Shown here: positions 32,866-40,455 of the stretch, one piece after another
Layout: each line of letters begins with the position of its first letter
How positions within the stretch are numbered: the stretch's first letter is position 1
Assembly: GCA_947651225.1 (NCBI GenBank)
Contig: CANSYK010000028.1
Location: 1-40,455, forward strand
Source of the DNA: an uncultured bacterium
Lineage (GTDB): Bacteria; Bacillota; Clostridia; Lachnospirales; Lachnospiraceae
DNA length: 40,455 nt
Reading direction: 5' to 3'
The notes under the pieces: generated by a model
What the model was told of the DNA's origin: nothing
The model's database searches: none
What the model saw: the letters and a program-made list of their open reading frames with translations, nothing else
Position numbers and translations under genes: made by a program

Positions 32866-32977
32866 GTTTTGGATAAAAATGGGGAATTTTACTTGCATGA
32901 TACAACCAGATGTGCGAAGATAGTATTTATAAAATAGAAGGGTTAATATGCTATAGAAGAAAGGATTGAAGACGCTT

Positions 32978-34261
32978 ATGAAGACAGGTTTGGAGACTAA
33001 ATGTATTCAGGAGGGTTGGAAGCCAAAACAGGGAGAGCCAAGGCAGCTTCCAGTTTATCAGAGTACAACATTTCAGTACGATTCCAGTGATGCGATGGGA
33101 AGGTTGTTCGATTTGGAGGATACAGGTTATTTTTATACCAGATTGCAAAACCCAACCAATGATGCGGTAGCGGCAAAAATCTGTGCGTTGGAGGGAGGAA
33201 CGGCGGCGATGCTGACTTCCTCCGGGCAGGCGGCAAATTTTTTTGCTGTTTTTAATATCTGCGAAGCAGGAGATCATTTGATTGCATCCTCTGCCATTTA
33301 TGGAGGAACATATAATTTATTTGGTGTTACGATGAAAAAGATGGGGATTGCATGTACTTTTGTAGATCAGGATATTACAAAGGAGGAGTTAGACACGTAT
33401 TTTAGGCCAAATACAAAAGCTGTATTTGGAGAAACGATTACGAATCCGACGGTATCGGTGCTTGATATTGAGAAGTTTGCGGCTGCCGCTCATAAGCATG
33501 GTGTTCCGCTGATTGTGGACAATACATTTGCGACGCCGATAAACTGTCGTCCGTTTGAGTGGGGAGCAGATATTGTAACACATTCTACAACAAAATATAT
33601 GGATGGACATGCTGTCGGAGTGGGCGGCTGTATTGTGGACAGCGGAAAATTTGACTGGATGGCACATGCAGAGAAATATCCAGGGTTGACAACACCAGAT
33701 GAGTCTTACCATGGAATAACCTATGCAGAGAAATTTGGAAATGAACTGGCTTTTATTGAGAAGGCAACGGCACAGCTTATGAGAGATTTAGGCTCTATTC
33801 AGTCGCCACAAAATGCTTTTTATCTAAATCTTGGCCTGGAGACGCTTCCGCTCCGTATGAGGCAGCATTGTGCAAGTGCACTGGCTGTGGCAAAGTTTTT
33901 GGAGGCCGATGAAAGAGTAGCATGGGTTCACTATGCGGATTTGGAAAAAGATGCCTATCACAGTTTGGCAGAAAAATATCTTCCTTGCGGAACTTGTGGC
34001 GTTTTATCCTTTGGGATTAAAGGTGGAAGGGAACAGTCGATTCGTTTTATGGATTCTTTACAATTGATATCGATTGTAACACATGTGGCAGACAGCAAGA
34101 GTTGTATTCTACATCCGGCAAGTCATACGCACCGCCAGATGACAGATGAGCAGTTACGGGAAGCTGGCGTTGCTCCTGATTTAATCCGTCTGTCGATTGG
34201 ACTGGAAAACACAGAGGATATCATTGCGGATTTAAGACAGGCATTGGAGCGTATCGTGTGA
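32978..34261 (+). CDS. metY: O-acetylhomoserine sulfhydrylase (MetY-type Cys/Met metabolism PLP enzyme)
   Basis: A 427-aa PLP enzyme of the Cys/Met metabolism family that joins O-acetylhomoserine with sulfide to give homocysteine. The PLP lysine is Lys206 in HSTTKYMDGHA, and VDNTFATP (180-187) holds the cofactor Asp. The N-terminal GLETKCIQEGWKP and PVYQSTTF, the long insert around 225-250 (MAHAEKYPGLTTPDESYHG) and the C-terminal HPASHTHRQM favour O-acetylhomoserine sulfhydrylase over cystathionine enzymes. AGAAAGGA lies about 13 nt before ATG 32978; TTG 32966 is less likely. It has no sulfur-pathway neighbours. Confidence 0.9.
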   Translation: MKTGLETKCIQEGWKPKQGEPRQLPVYQSTTFQYDSSDAMGRLFDLEDTGYFYTRLQNPTNDAVAAKICALEGGTAAMLTSSGQAANFFAVFNICEAGDHLIASSAIYGGTYNLFGVTMKKMGIACTFVDQDITKEELDTYFRPNTKAVFGETITNPTVSVLDIEKFAAAAHKHGVPLIVDNTFATPINCRPFEWGADIVTHSTTKYMDGHAVGVGGCIVDSGKFDWMAHAEKYPGLTTPDESYHGITYAEKFGNELAFIEKATAQLMRDLGSIQSPQNAFYLNLGLETLPLRMRQHCASALAVAKFLEADERVAWVHYADLEKDAYHSLAEKYLPCGTCGVLSFGIKGGREQSIRFMDSLQLISIVTHVADSKSCILHPASHTHRQMTDEQLREAGVAPDLIRLSIGLENTEDIIADLRQALERIV

Positions 34262-34342
34262 AGCAGTGTTTTTTCATAGCTGTTTGTACTGTAAATAGTG
34301 TGCGGCACAGGGAACCATTCATGAAGAAAGAGAGAGAGAAAT

Positions 34343-34903
34343 ATGAAATTTCGTTCCATTCAGAAAATGTTTGATGGAAAATTTATCCATCGGTATGATA
34401 TTACTTATGAAGCAGAGGATGGAAGCACAAAGGTGTATGAGATGATTAGCCGGAATCCTAAGATTCAGTCCCATGAGGAGTTAATTGGAAAAAAGCCGGA
34501 TGCCGTTGTAATTATTATGCATGATGAAACTGGGGAAAAGGTTTTGATTAATAAAGAGTTTCGTCTTGCTACCGGAGCCTGGGTTTATAATTTTCCGGCG
34601 GGACTGATTGATGAAGGGGAAACGCCAGATGAAAGTGCAAAACGGGAGCTTTGGGAGGAAACGGGTTTAACAATTCAGTCGATTGATGACCATATTCCGT
34701 TAAGCTATAGTGCGATTGGTTTTTCTAACGAGACAAATATCTGTGTGGTAGGCACAGCTGCGGGAAATTTTAGGGAGAGCACTTCCGTTGTAGAGGAAAT
34801 TGAGCCAGGCTGGTATACAAAAGAACAAGTAAGACAGCTTTTAAGAGAATATCCATTTGCGGCAAGAACACAGGCATATTGCTATGCATGGAGCAGGCAA
34901 TAA
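34343..34903 (+). CDS. Nudix hydrolase, ADP-ribose pyrophosphatase-like
   Basis: A 186-aa Nudix protein that should hydrolyse nucleoside-diphosphate-X compounds with Mg2+. The Nudix box is perfect at 87-109 (GLIDEGET, then RELWEETGL). The upstream strand with EFRLATGAWVYNFPAG and the downstream SNETNICVVG resemble ADP-ribose or GDP-sugar pyrophosphatases, but substrate choice is inference. AGAGAGA precedes ATG 34343. The following 149 bases (34904-35052) show no gene and no clear terminator. Confidence 0.9.
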   Translation: MKFRSIQKMFDGKFIHRYDITYEAEDGSTKVYEMISRNPKIQSHEELIGKKPDAVVIIMHDETGEKVLINKEFRLATGAWVYNFPAGLIDEGETPDESAKRELWEETGLTIQSIDDHIPLSYSAIGFSNETNICVVGTAAGNFRESTSVVEEIEPGWYTKEQVRQLLREYPFAARTQAYCYAWSRQ

Positions 34904-35052
34904 TAAATGATAAAGCACATCCTGTAAAAGTAAGTTTTAAGGTTTTGTTAGAAAATGCATAATTTATTTCCCTGTTTCATAGGATAAAGTGAGTTGTATA
35001 GATAGATGGTGCGAGTTGTTTCTGATTGCCGCTTGCGCTGTTTGGGTGGGGT

Positions 35053-35991
35053 ATGAATCGGAAATTACTTACAATTTTATTAGGAATCATTATCGTACTT
35101 TTTGTGCTTTTTCCAGATATGATTTGCAAAGGGGCAGAAACAGGGTTGCTTTTGTGGTTTGAAACAGTACTTCCGGCTCTGCTCCCTTTTATGATTTTAT
35201 CCAATTTTATGATTAAGCAGAATATTACAAAAAGTGTGAGCCGTGTGGTATATCCGTTTTTTTCCCGTTTATTTGGCCTGTCAAAAGAGGGGTGCTATCC
35301 GGCGGTAATCGGTTTGTTATCTGGTTATCCGCTTGGGGCTAAGACGACGGCCCAGATCTATCAGGAACAGATGATTTCTAAGGAAGAGGCTCAGTATCTT
35401 TTAACGTTTTGTAACAATGCCAGCCCAATGTTTTTGATGGAATATATGGGAATTCACTGTATGGGATTACAGCATCCTGCTATTTTGCTGGGAATTATTT
35501 ATTTATCTGCTTTTTTGGGAACGCTTTTTTTTCGGAAAAAGCATTTTGAGGCGGGGAGCTGTAGTTTCCAGTCCTGTAATTATGAAAAAAAATCGGTTAT
35601 TGTATCGTTAGATGAAAGCATCTTAGATGCCTTTGTTACCATTACAAAGGTTGGCGGATATATTATGCTGTTTTCCATATTGGCACAGATTATGGCGGAT
35701 TTGCTGCCTTTGACAGATATAGTAAGATACATAGGAATTGGATTTTTGGAAATAACAACTGGTGGGGCAGTTTTAGCAAAGTCTTCCGTTCCTGAAATTG
35801 TACGCAACAGTCTTCTGGCAGGGCTCTGTGCATTTGGTGGACTTTCCAGCGTTGCCCAGACTGCCAGTGTGCTTGGGGAAACAGATTTATCCGTTAAGAG
35901 ATATTTTGGAGCAAAGCTTTTACAGATGGTCTTTGCAACTGTGTTTGCTGTTTTGTGGTTTTATTCCAGGGCATGTTTGTATCTAAAATAA
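35053..35991 (+). CDS. YlbJ-like sporulation/nucleoside-recognition-type membrane protein
   Basis: A 312-aa integral membrane protein with roughly seven or eight hydrophobic segments. LPALLPFMILSNFM, the SGYPLGAKTTAQIY motif (about 94-107) and FCNNASPMFL (about 127-136) match YlbJ-type proteins containing nucleoside-recognition (Gate) repeats. In Bacillus YlbJ is needed for normal spore formation. This protein is about 100 residues shorter than Bacillus YlbJ, so it may be a paralogue rather than the orthologue. GGTGGGG just before ATG 35053 is the only ribosome site; the frame opens at TTG 35026. Confidence 0.82.
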   Translation: MNRKLLTILLGIIIVLFVLFPDMICKGAETGLLLWFETVLPALLPFMILSNFMIKQNITKSVSRVVYPFFSRLFGLSKEGCYPAVIGLLSGYPLGAKTTAQIYQEQMISKEEAQYLLTFCNNASPMFLMEYMGIHCMGLQHPAILLGIIYLSAFLGTLFFRKKHFEAGSCSFQSCNYEKKSVIVSLDESILDAFVTITKVGGYIMLFSILAQIMADLLPLTDIVRYIGIGFLEITTGGAVLAKSSVPEIVRNSLLAGLCAFGGLSSVAQTASVLGETDLSVKRYFGAKLLQMVFATVFAVLWFYSRACLYLK

Positions 35992-36050
35992 AGAGTTATT
36001 AAACTTGCAGGTCAGGAATTGTCAATATTTAAACAAGAATGGAGATTAAA

Positions 36051-37052
36051 ATGGGAGGATTTGCAACACATGCAATCTTTGGAAAAGAGATACTGGAGAA
36101 AAATGCAGATATTATGCCATCTATGGCGATTAAAAAACATCTGGGCGTGTTTGGTGTGGGTTGCCAGGGACCAGATTTGTTTTTATATAATATTCCTATG
36201 CTTCTTGGCAGCAAAGAAAAAAATCTGGGAATCCGTATGCACAATGAGGGAAGCAGCCGCTATTTTGCCTATCTGATGCAGGGAGTTTTAGAGGCTTCCG
36301 GTGTATCAGAGGCAGAGGTTCGATTGAGTTATCTATATGGTGTACTGGCACACTATACATTAGATAGTATGATTCATCCTTATGTTTATGCAAGAATTGG
36401 GTATGATGCAGAATCCTCATATTCCAAGCAGGCTACCAATGGGCTTCATCATCGTCTGGAATCGGCAATTGATGCCAGAATGATTGCTGTTAAGGAGGAT
36501 AAGCTTCCTTCGGTCTATTCGGCGGCAGAGAATCAGCAAATGACAAGGAAAGAAAAGAAACTTTTGGCAGCATATTTGTCAGAAGCAGTCAGTAAGAGTT
36601 ATCACATTAAGCTGAAAAAGAAAAATGTAATAGCATCTCTTAAAATGATGTATATTATTTCGTCCGGCTTTTTTGTGGCATCTGGCACACAGCGGGAAAC
36701 CTTGCAGAAAATAGAATGGCCGTTTTGTGAAGATTATGGTTTGAGCAATTTTATGGTGACTGACAATTTAATACGCAAAAGAAAAGTAATGAATACTAAA
36801 AATGAAGTCTGGCATAACCCATGGGATAAAAGTATAGCATCGCATGCATCTGTCTGGGAAATTTTTGACCAGGCGGCAGTTCGATACCGGAGGCATTGCT
36901 TTTTGTTAAAGAAGACATTGCCAACGTACCGGAATGGGTTTTATGCTATTATGGGAGAAGAGGCAGACTGGGAAGAAATACAAAGAAAGATTGTTCAGGC
37001 AGCAAAAGGGCTTGGAAATCTTTCTTATGATAGTGGACTGCCGCTAAAATAG
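36051..37052 (+). CDS. Zinc-dependent phospholipase C-like family protein
   Basis: A 333-aa protein of the zinc-dependent phospholipase C family, found in many Lachnospiraceae without known function. The start MGGFATHAIFGKEI, then CQGPDLFLYNIP, and the His-rich stretch AHYTLDSMIHPYVYARIGY supply the usual metal-binding residues; further histidines are in NGLHHRLESAID. ATG 36039 is also in frame, but GGAG 7 nt before ATG 36051 and the family-typical MxGF start favour 36051. There is no signal peptide, so it is probably cytosolic and may act on small phosphoesters rather than on external lipids. Confidence 0.82.
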   Translation: MGGFATHAIFGKEILEKNADIMPSMAIKKHLGVFGVGCQGPDLFLYNIPMLLGSKEKNLGIRMHNEGSSRYFAYLMQGVLEASGVSEAEVRLSYLYGVLAHYTLDSMIHPYVYARIGYDAESSYSKQATNGLHHRLESAIDARMIAVKEDKLPSVYSAAENQQMTRKEKKLLAAYLSEAVSKSYHIKLKKKNVIASLKMMYIISSGFFVASGTQRETLQKIEWPFCEDYGLSNFMVTDNLIRKRKVMNTKNEVWHNPWDKSIASHASVWEIFDQAAVRYRRHCFLLKKTLPTYRNGFYAIMGEEADWEEIQRKIVQAAKGLGNLSYDSGLPLK

Positions 37053-37148
37053 GACGTTGATAGCAGTGAACTACTGAAAAAAACTGCCAGAGTTAATAGA
37101 TTGTATTACAAATTTATAGATTAAGTAAAAATGGAGGGTTAGATTAGT

Positions 37149-38534
37149 ATGGAAAAAGCAAGTAAAAGTGTGTGGGAGAAATATGATAAAAAGGATTTGG
37201 ACAAGCTGGAAAAAATCTGTCAGAATTATTTAAAGTTTTTAACGGATTGTAAGACAGAGAGAGAATGTACCAAAGAAGTGGTGCGTCAGGCAGAGAAAGC
37301 AGGATACCGCAATTTAGAAGAAGTGATTAAAAAGGAAGAACCTTTAAAAGAGGGGGACAAAGTATATTCTGTCTGCATGAATAAGGCAGTGGCACTATTC
37401 TGTATCGGGAAAAAGCCACTTGAGGAAGGAATGAATATACTGGGAGCGCATATTGATTCACCACGCCTTGATATTAAGCAGAATCCATTGTATGAAGATG
37501 GAGAAATGGCATATTTTGATACCCATTATTATGGCGGAATTAAAAAATATCAGTGGGTTTCCCTTCCACTTGCCATTCATGGTGTGGTAGCAAAAAAAGA
37601 TGGGACAGTAAAGGAGATTTGTATCGGTGAAAAAAAGGATGATCCGGTATTTTGTGTTTCCGATTTGTTGATTCACTTAGCTGGGGAGCAGATGGAAAAG
37701 AAAGCCGCAAAAGTGGTAGAAGGAGAAAACCTGGATATTTTAATTGGGAATTTTCCACTAAAAGGAGAGAAAAAAGAGGCAGTAAAGGCAAATGTGCTGA
37801 AATTATTAAAAGAAGAATATCGGATAGAAGAAGAGGATTTTATTTCTGCGGAATTAGAGGTAGTGCCTGCTGGTGCGGCAAGAGAACTTGGCTTTGACAG
37901 GAGCATGATTATTTCTTATGGCCAGGATGACAGGGTTTGCGCTTATACTTCCCTGGATGCTATGCTTGAAGTGACCTCCCCAGAAAAGACTTCCTGCTGC
38001 CTGCTTGTGGATAAAGAGGAAATCGGGAGCGTAGGAGCAACTGGTATGCAGTCTCATTTTTTTGAAAATGCAGTAGCAGAAATTATGGACAGGACAGGAG
38101 ATTACAGCGAATTGAAACTGCGCCGGTGTCTGAAAAATAGCCGTATGCTTTCTTCTGATGTCAATGCCGGTTATGATCCACTGTATGCATCTTCTTATGA
38201 GAAAAAGAATGCCTCTTATTGTGGGCGCGGCGTGGTATTTAGTAAATTTACCGGAAGCCGGGGCAAGTCAGGTTCAAATGATGCAAATGCAGAATACCTG
38301 GCAGCTCTTAGAAAGATTATGGACGACCATAAGGTTTATTACCAGACAGCAGAGCTTGGAAAAGTTGATATAGGAGGCGGCGGAACAATCGCATATATCT
38401 TATCTTTGTATGGCATGGAAGTGATTGACTGTGGCGTTGCTGTATTAAGTATGCATGCGCCGTGGGAGGTAACAAGTAAGGCAGATGTTTACGAAGCACA
38501 GAAGTGTTATGTGGCATTTTTAAAGGATGCTTAA
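37149..38534 (+). CDS. M18-family metallo-aminopeptidase
   Basis: A 461-aa cytosolic dinuclear-zinc aminopeptidase of family M18 (aspartyl aminopeptidase type). Metal ligands and catalytic residues are visible: GAHIDSPR (His101, Asp103), YGQDDRV, VDKEEIGSVGATG, SSDVNAGYDP and the C-terminal SMHAPWEV. The chain length matches bacterial M18 enzymes. GGAGGG about 12 nt before ATG 37149 is the likely site. It is flanked by a 96-nt gap upstream and a clear hairpin at 38565, so it looks like a single-gene unit. Confidence 0.93.
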   Translation: MEKASKSVWEKYDKKDLDKLEKICQNYLKFLTDCKTERECTKEVVRQAEKAGYRNLEEVIKKEEPLKEGDKVYSVCMNKAVALFCIGKKPLEEGMNILGAHIDSPRLDIKQNPLYEDGEMAYFDTHYYGGIKKYQWVSLPLAIHGVVAKKDGTVKEICIGEKKDDPVFCVSDLLIHLAGEQMEKKAAKVVEGENLDILIGNFPLKGEKKEAVKANVLKLLKEEYRIEEEDFISAELEVVPAGAARELGFDRSMIISYGQDDRVCAYTSLDAMLEVTSPEKTSCCLLVDKEEIGSVGATGMQSHFFENAVAEIMDRTGDYSELKLRRCLKNSRMLSSDVNAGYDPLYASSYEKKNASYCGRGVVFSKFTGSRGKSGSNDANAEYLAALRKIMDDHKVYYQTAELGKVDIGGGGTIAYILSLYGMEVIDCGVAVLSMHAPWEVTSKADVYEAQKCYVAFLKDA

Positions 38535-38564
38535 GAGGTATTGTGATGAATTAATATGTATTTA

Positions 38565-38612
38565 TAGGCTGGCTTGCACAGGGGTGTATGATCCTTTATG
38601 TAAGCCAGTCTA
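38565..38612 (+). terminator. Terminator-like hairpin after the M18 gene
   Basis: 14-bp arms, 38565-38578 and 38599-38612, pair with two G-U pairs over a 20-nt loop. The core CTGGCTTGCA/TGTAAGCCAG is nearly the same as in the terminator at 40407. No long T run follows. Confidence 0.6.
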
Positions 38613-38617
38613 AATAA

Positions 38618-38646
38618 TTGTTTCATCTTCTGGAATATGGTACAAT
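38618..38646 (+). promoter_or_regulatory. Probable promoter of the AAA-ATPase gene
   Basis: TTGTTT (38618-38623), 17 bp, TACAAT (38641-38646), with TG one base before the -10 (extended -10). Confidence 0.5.
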
Positions 38647-38712
38647 ACTAATAACTTCTGGCAGGAAAAAAGAAGTGATTGGTGTTGGATATGAATCCAG
38701 GGAGGGTGGAAT

Positions 38713-40370
38713 ATGGCTAAAACAGTAGGAATCGGATATCAGGATTTTGGTGTTTACGAAAAGAAAATGTATTTTATATTGATAAAACTTATTTTATAAA
38801 GGACTGGTGGGAAAATAGGGATATGGTTACCCTGATTACCCGACCGCGCCGGTTTGGGAAGACATTGACAATGAGCATGCTGGAGTATTTTTTTTCGAAC
38901 AGATATGCAGAAGATGGGCAGATTTTTGAAGGGCTGTCCATTTGGAAAGAGGAAAAATATCAAAAGCTACAGGGGACATATCCGGTAATTAACCTCTCTT
39001 TTGCCAATGTAAAAGAAAAGAATTATGAGATGGCAGTTTACCAGGTTTGTCAGATTTTACAGAGAATTTATAGGGAAAATTATTTTTTGCTGGAATCCAA
39101 TGCATTAACAGAGGGGGAAAAAAGAGAGTTAAAAAGGGGAGCCGATGATGGCATATTAGAAAAAGATGCCCTTATGGCACTGAATAAACTTTCTGCCTGG
39201 TTGTATCAGCATTATGGAAAACAGGTTATTATTTTGTTAGATGAGTATGATACCCCAATGCAGGAGGCATATATAAAAGGATACTGGGAGGAACTTGTGG
39301 AATTTATCCGCAGGATCTTTCATGCGGCATTTAAGACAAATCCCTGTCTGGGGCGTGCTGTTTTAACGGGAATTACCAGGATTAGTAAAGAATCCATTTT
39401 TTCTGACCTGAACAATTTGGAAGTTGTGACAACAACTTCTGATAAATATGCAGATGTGTTTGGATTTGCGGAAGAAGAAGTTTTTGCGGCAATGGATGAA
39501 ATGGGGATTTCAGAAAAGAAAGATGTAAAAAAATGGTATGATGGTTTTAATTTTGGCATGAAAAAGGATATCTATAATCCCTGGTCCATTATTAATTTTC
39601 TGGGAAAAAGAAAATTTGCGCCTTACTGGGCAAACAGCAGCGGAAATGGTTTAGTCAGTAAGCTGATACGGGAAGGAAGCGTTGACATTAAGGATGATTT
39701 CGGGCAGCTTCTTTCTGGAAGGCCAGTAAAACATGAGATTGATGAGGAAATTGTATTTTCCTATCTTGATGAAGATGAAGAGGCAATCTGGAGTCTGCTT
39801 CTTGCCGGAGGGTATTTAAAGGTTCTGGATGTCAGCGGGCAGGAATATGAACTAACACTGACCAACTATGAAGTGGAACTTATGTTTGAAAAGATGGTAA
39901 AGGGCTGGTTTAAGAAAGACTATTCCAACTATAATGCTTTTTTGAAATCACTGCTTTCAGGGGATTTAAAGGCAATGAATGCGTATATGAACCGTGTAGC
40001 ATTAAATACGTTCAGTTATTTTGATACGGGAAAAAATCCATCCGGGGCAGAGCCAGAGCGATTTTATCATGGCTTTGTGCTGGGGCTTCTGGTTGAGGTT
40101 TCTGACCGATATCATATTTATTCAAATCGAGAGAGTGGATTTGGTCGGTATGATGTGCTGTTAGAGCCGTTAAATAAAGAAGATGATGGGATTATTCTGG
40201 AGTTTAAAGTCTATAATCCAGAGGAAGAGAAAACTTTGCAAGATACGGTGCAGGCAGCACAGAAGCAGATAAAAGAGAAACAATATGAGCAGCAATTAAT
40301 AAGCAGCGGTGTTTCTTGCATTCGCAAGTATGGATTTGCTTTTGAAGTGAAGAAAGTGTTGATTGGGTGA
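38713..40370 (+). pseudogene. AAA-ATPase-like/DUF1703 gene with an N-terminal frameshift
   Basis: ATG 38713, behind GGAGGGTGGA, begins MAKTVGIGYQDFGV, the normal start of this family, but the frame closes at TAA 38797. From about 38756 another frame continues the family sequence without a break (RKENVFYIDK, then the P-loop LITRPRRFGKT), running to 40370. Adding one T to the TTT at 38753-38755 restores a single protein of about 552 aa. The C-terminal part has the DUF1703 PD-(D/E)xK-like core (GRYDVLLEP, IILEFKVY). ATG 38823 could still start a 515-aa product that keeps the P-loop but lacks the N-terminal segment. Members are multi-copy in gut anaerobes and their function is unknown. A sequencing error in the T run is the main alternative. 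Confidence 0.75.
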
Positions 40371-40372
40371 TT

Positions 40373-40388
40373 GTTACTATTCACGGCT
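40373..40388 (-). repeat. Exact arm of the AGCCGTGAATAGTAAC element
   Basis: GTTACTATTCACGGCT is identical to the left arm at 3618-3633. It begins 2 nt after the ATPase stop; the partner arm is absent. Confidence 0.6.
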
Positions 40389-40406
40389 GTTTTCCAATTA
40401 TAATAT

Positions 40407-40455
40407 AAACTGGTTTACATAGGTTGCATAACCTTGTAATGTAAGCCAGTTTTTT
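40407..40455 (+). terminator. Rho-independent terminator of the AAA-ATPase gene
   Basis: AAACTGGTTTACAT (40407-40420) pairs with ATGTAAGCCAGTTT (40439-40452), with one G-U pair, and the T run continues to the window edge. The loop holds a smaller AGGTT/AACCT hairpin (40421-40434). Confidence 0.8.

Noticed and set aside
1-40455. CRISPR array, tRNA, rRNA, prophage or IS element
   Set aside because: No regular spacer-repeat pattern, no tRNA-like T-loop with cloverleaf, no rRNA stretches, and no transposase, integrase or phage genes seen.

Overview
The window looks like chromosome from a low-GC Clostridia, most likely a Lachnospiraceae (an inference from gene families and synteny; no rRNA gene is present). 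The support is a Gram-positive PolC, the compact run pyrH-frr-uppS-cdsA-dxr-rseP-ispG-polC, a YlbJ-like sporulation-type membrane protein, a BlaI/M56 pair, families I associate with gut Lachnospiraceae (DUF5685, DUF6033-like, DUF1703 ATPase), strong AGGAGG-type ribosome sites and frequent GTG/TTG starts. Every intact gene lies on the + strand. I see no tRNA, rRNA, CRISPR array, IS element or phage module.

Layout. 1-620: terminator-like hairpins and a doubtful small ORF. 620-2483: cyclophilin and a membrane-anchored HtrA protease. 2484-5870: a HipA-like kinase gene broken by an in-frame TGA, a long inverted repeat, and a ParB-like/BMP fusion protein. 5873-9280: metallophosphoesterase, BlaI/M56 sensor-repressor pair, and a charged coiled-coil protein. 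9281-9868: a gene-poor scar with a perfect hairpin that buries a ribosome site and a truncated ECF sigma factor fragment on the - strand. 9869-14452: L-lactate dehydrogenase, a DUF4143 ATPase behind a palindrome-overlapped promoter, and a Cys-rich REC/degenerate-GGDEF/EAL c-di-GMP phosphodiesterase. 14743-17934: tightly coupled genes DUF5685, DnaJ-like, membrane protein, HD hydrolase and M14 peptidase. 18034-30215: bactofilin, then UMP kinase, ribosome recycling factor, undecaprenyl-PP synthase, CDP-diglyceride synthase, the MEP enzymes Dxr and IspG, site-2 protease and PolC. The MEP enzymes feed UppS, which makes the lipid carrier for wall synthesis. 30329-38534: metabolic and housekeeping genes (membrane Zn peptidase, Uma2-like protein, AlkD-like repair, amidase, MetY, Nudix, YlbJ-like, phospholipase-C-like, M18 aminopeptidase). 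38565-40455: a frameshifted AAA-ATPase/DUF1703 gene with its own promoter, between two look-alike terminators.

Most interesting beyond ordinary annotation: two dispersed intergenic repeat families (TAAGGAACTGT, six sites; AGCCGTGAATAGTAAC, four arms), three decayed genes, the intracellular ParB-like/BMP fusion, the operator-like palindrome over a near-consensus promoter, and the DUF5685/DnaJ/membrane-protein operon with a Cys-rich J-protein tail. I do not see a complete new defence or mobile system.
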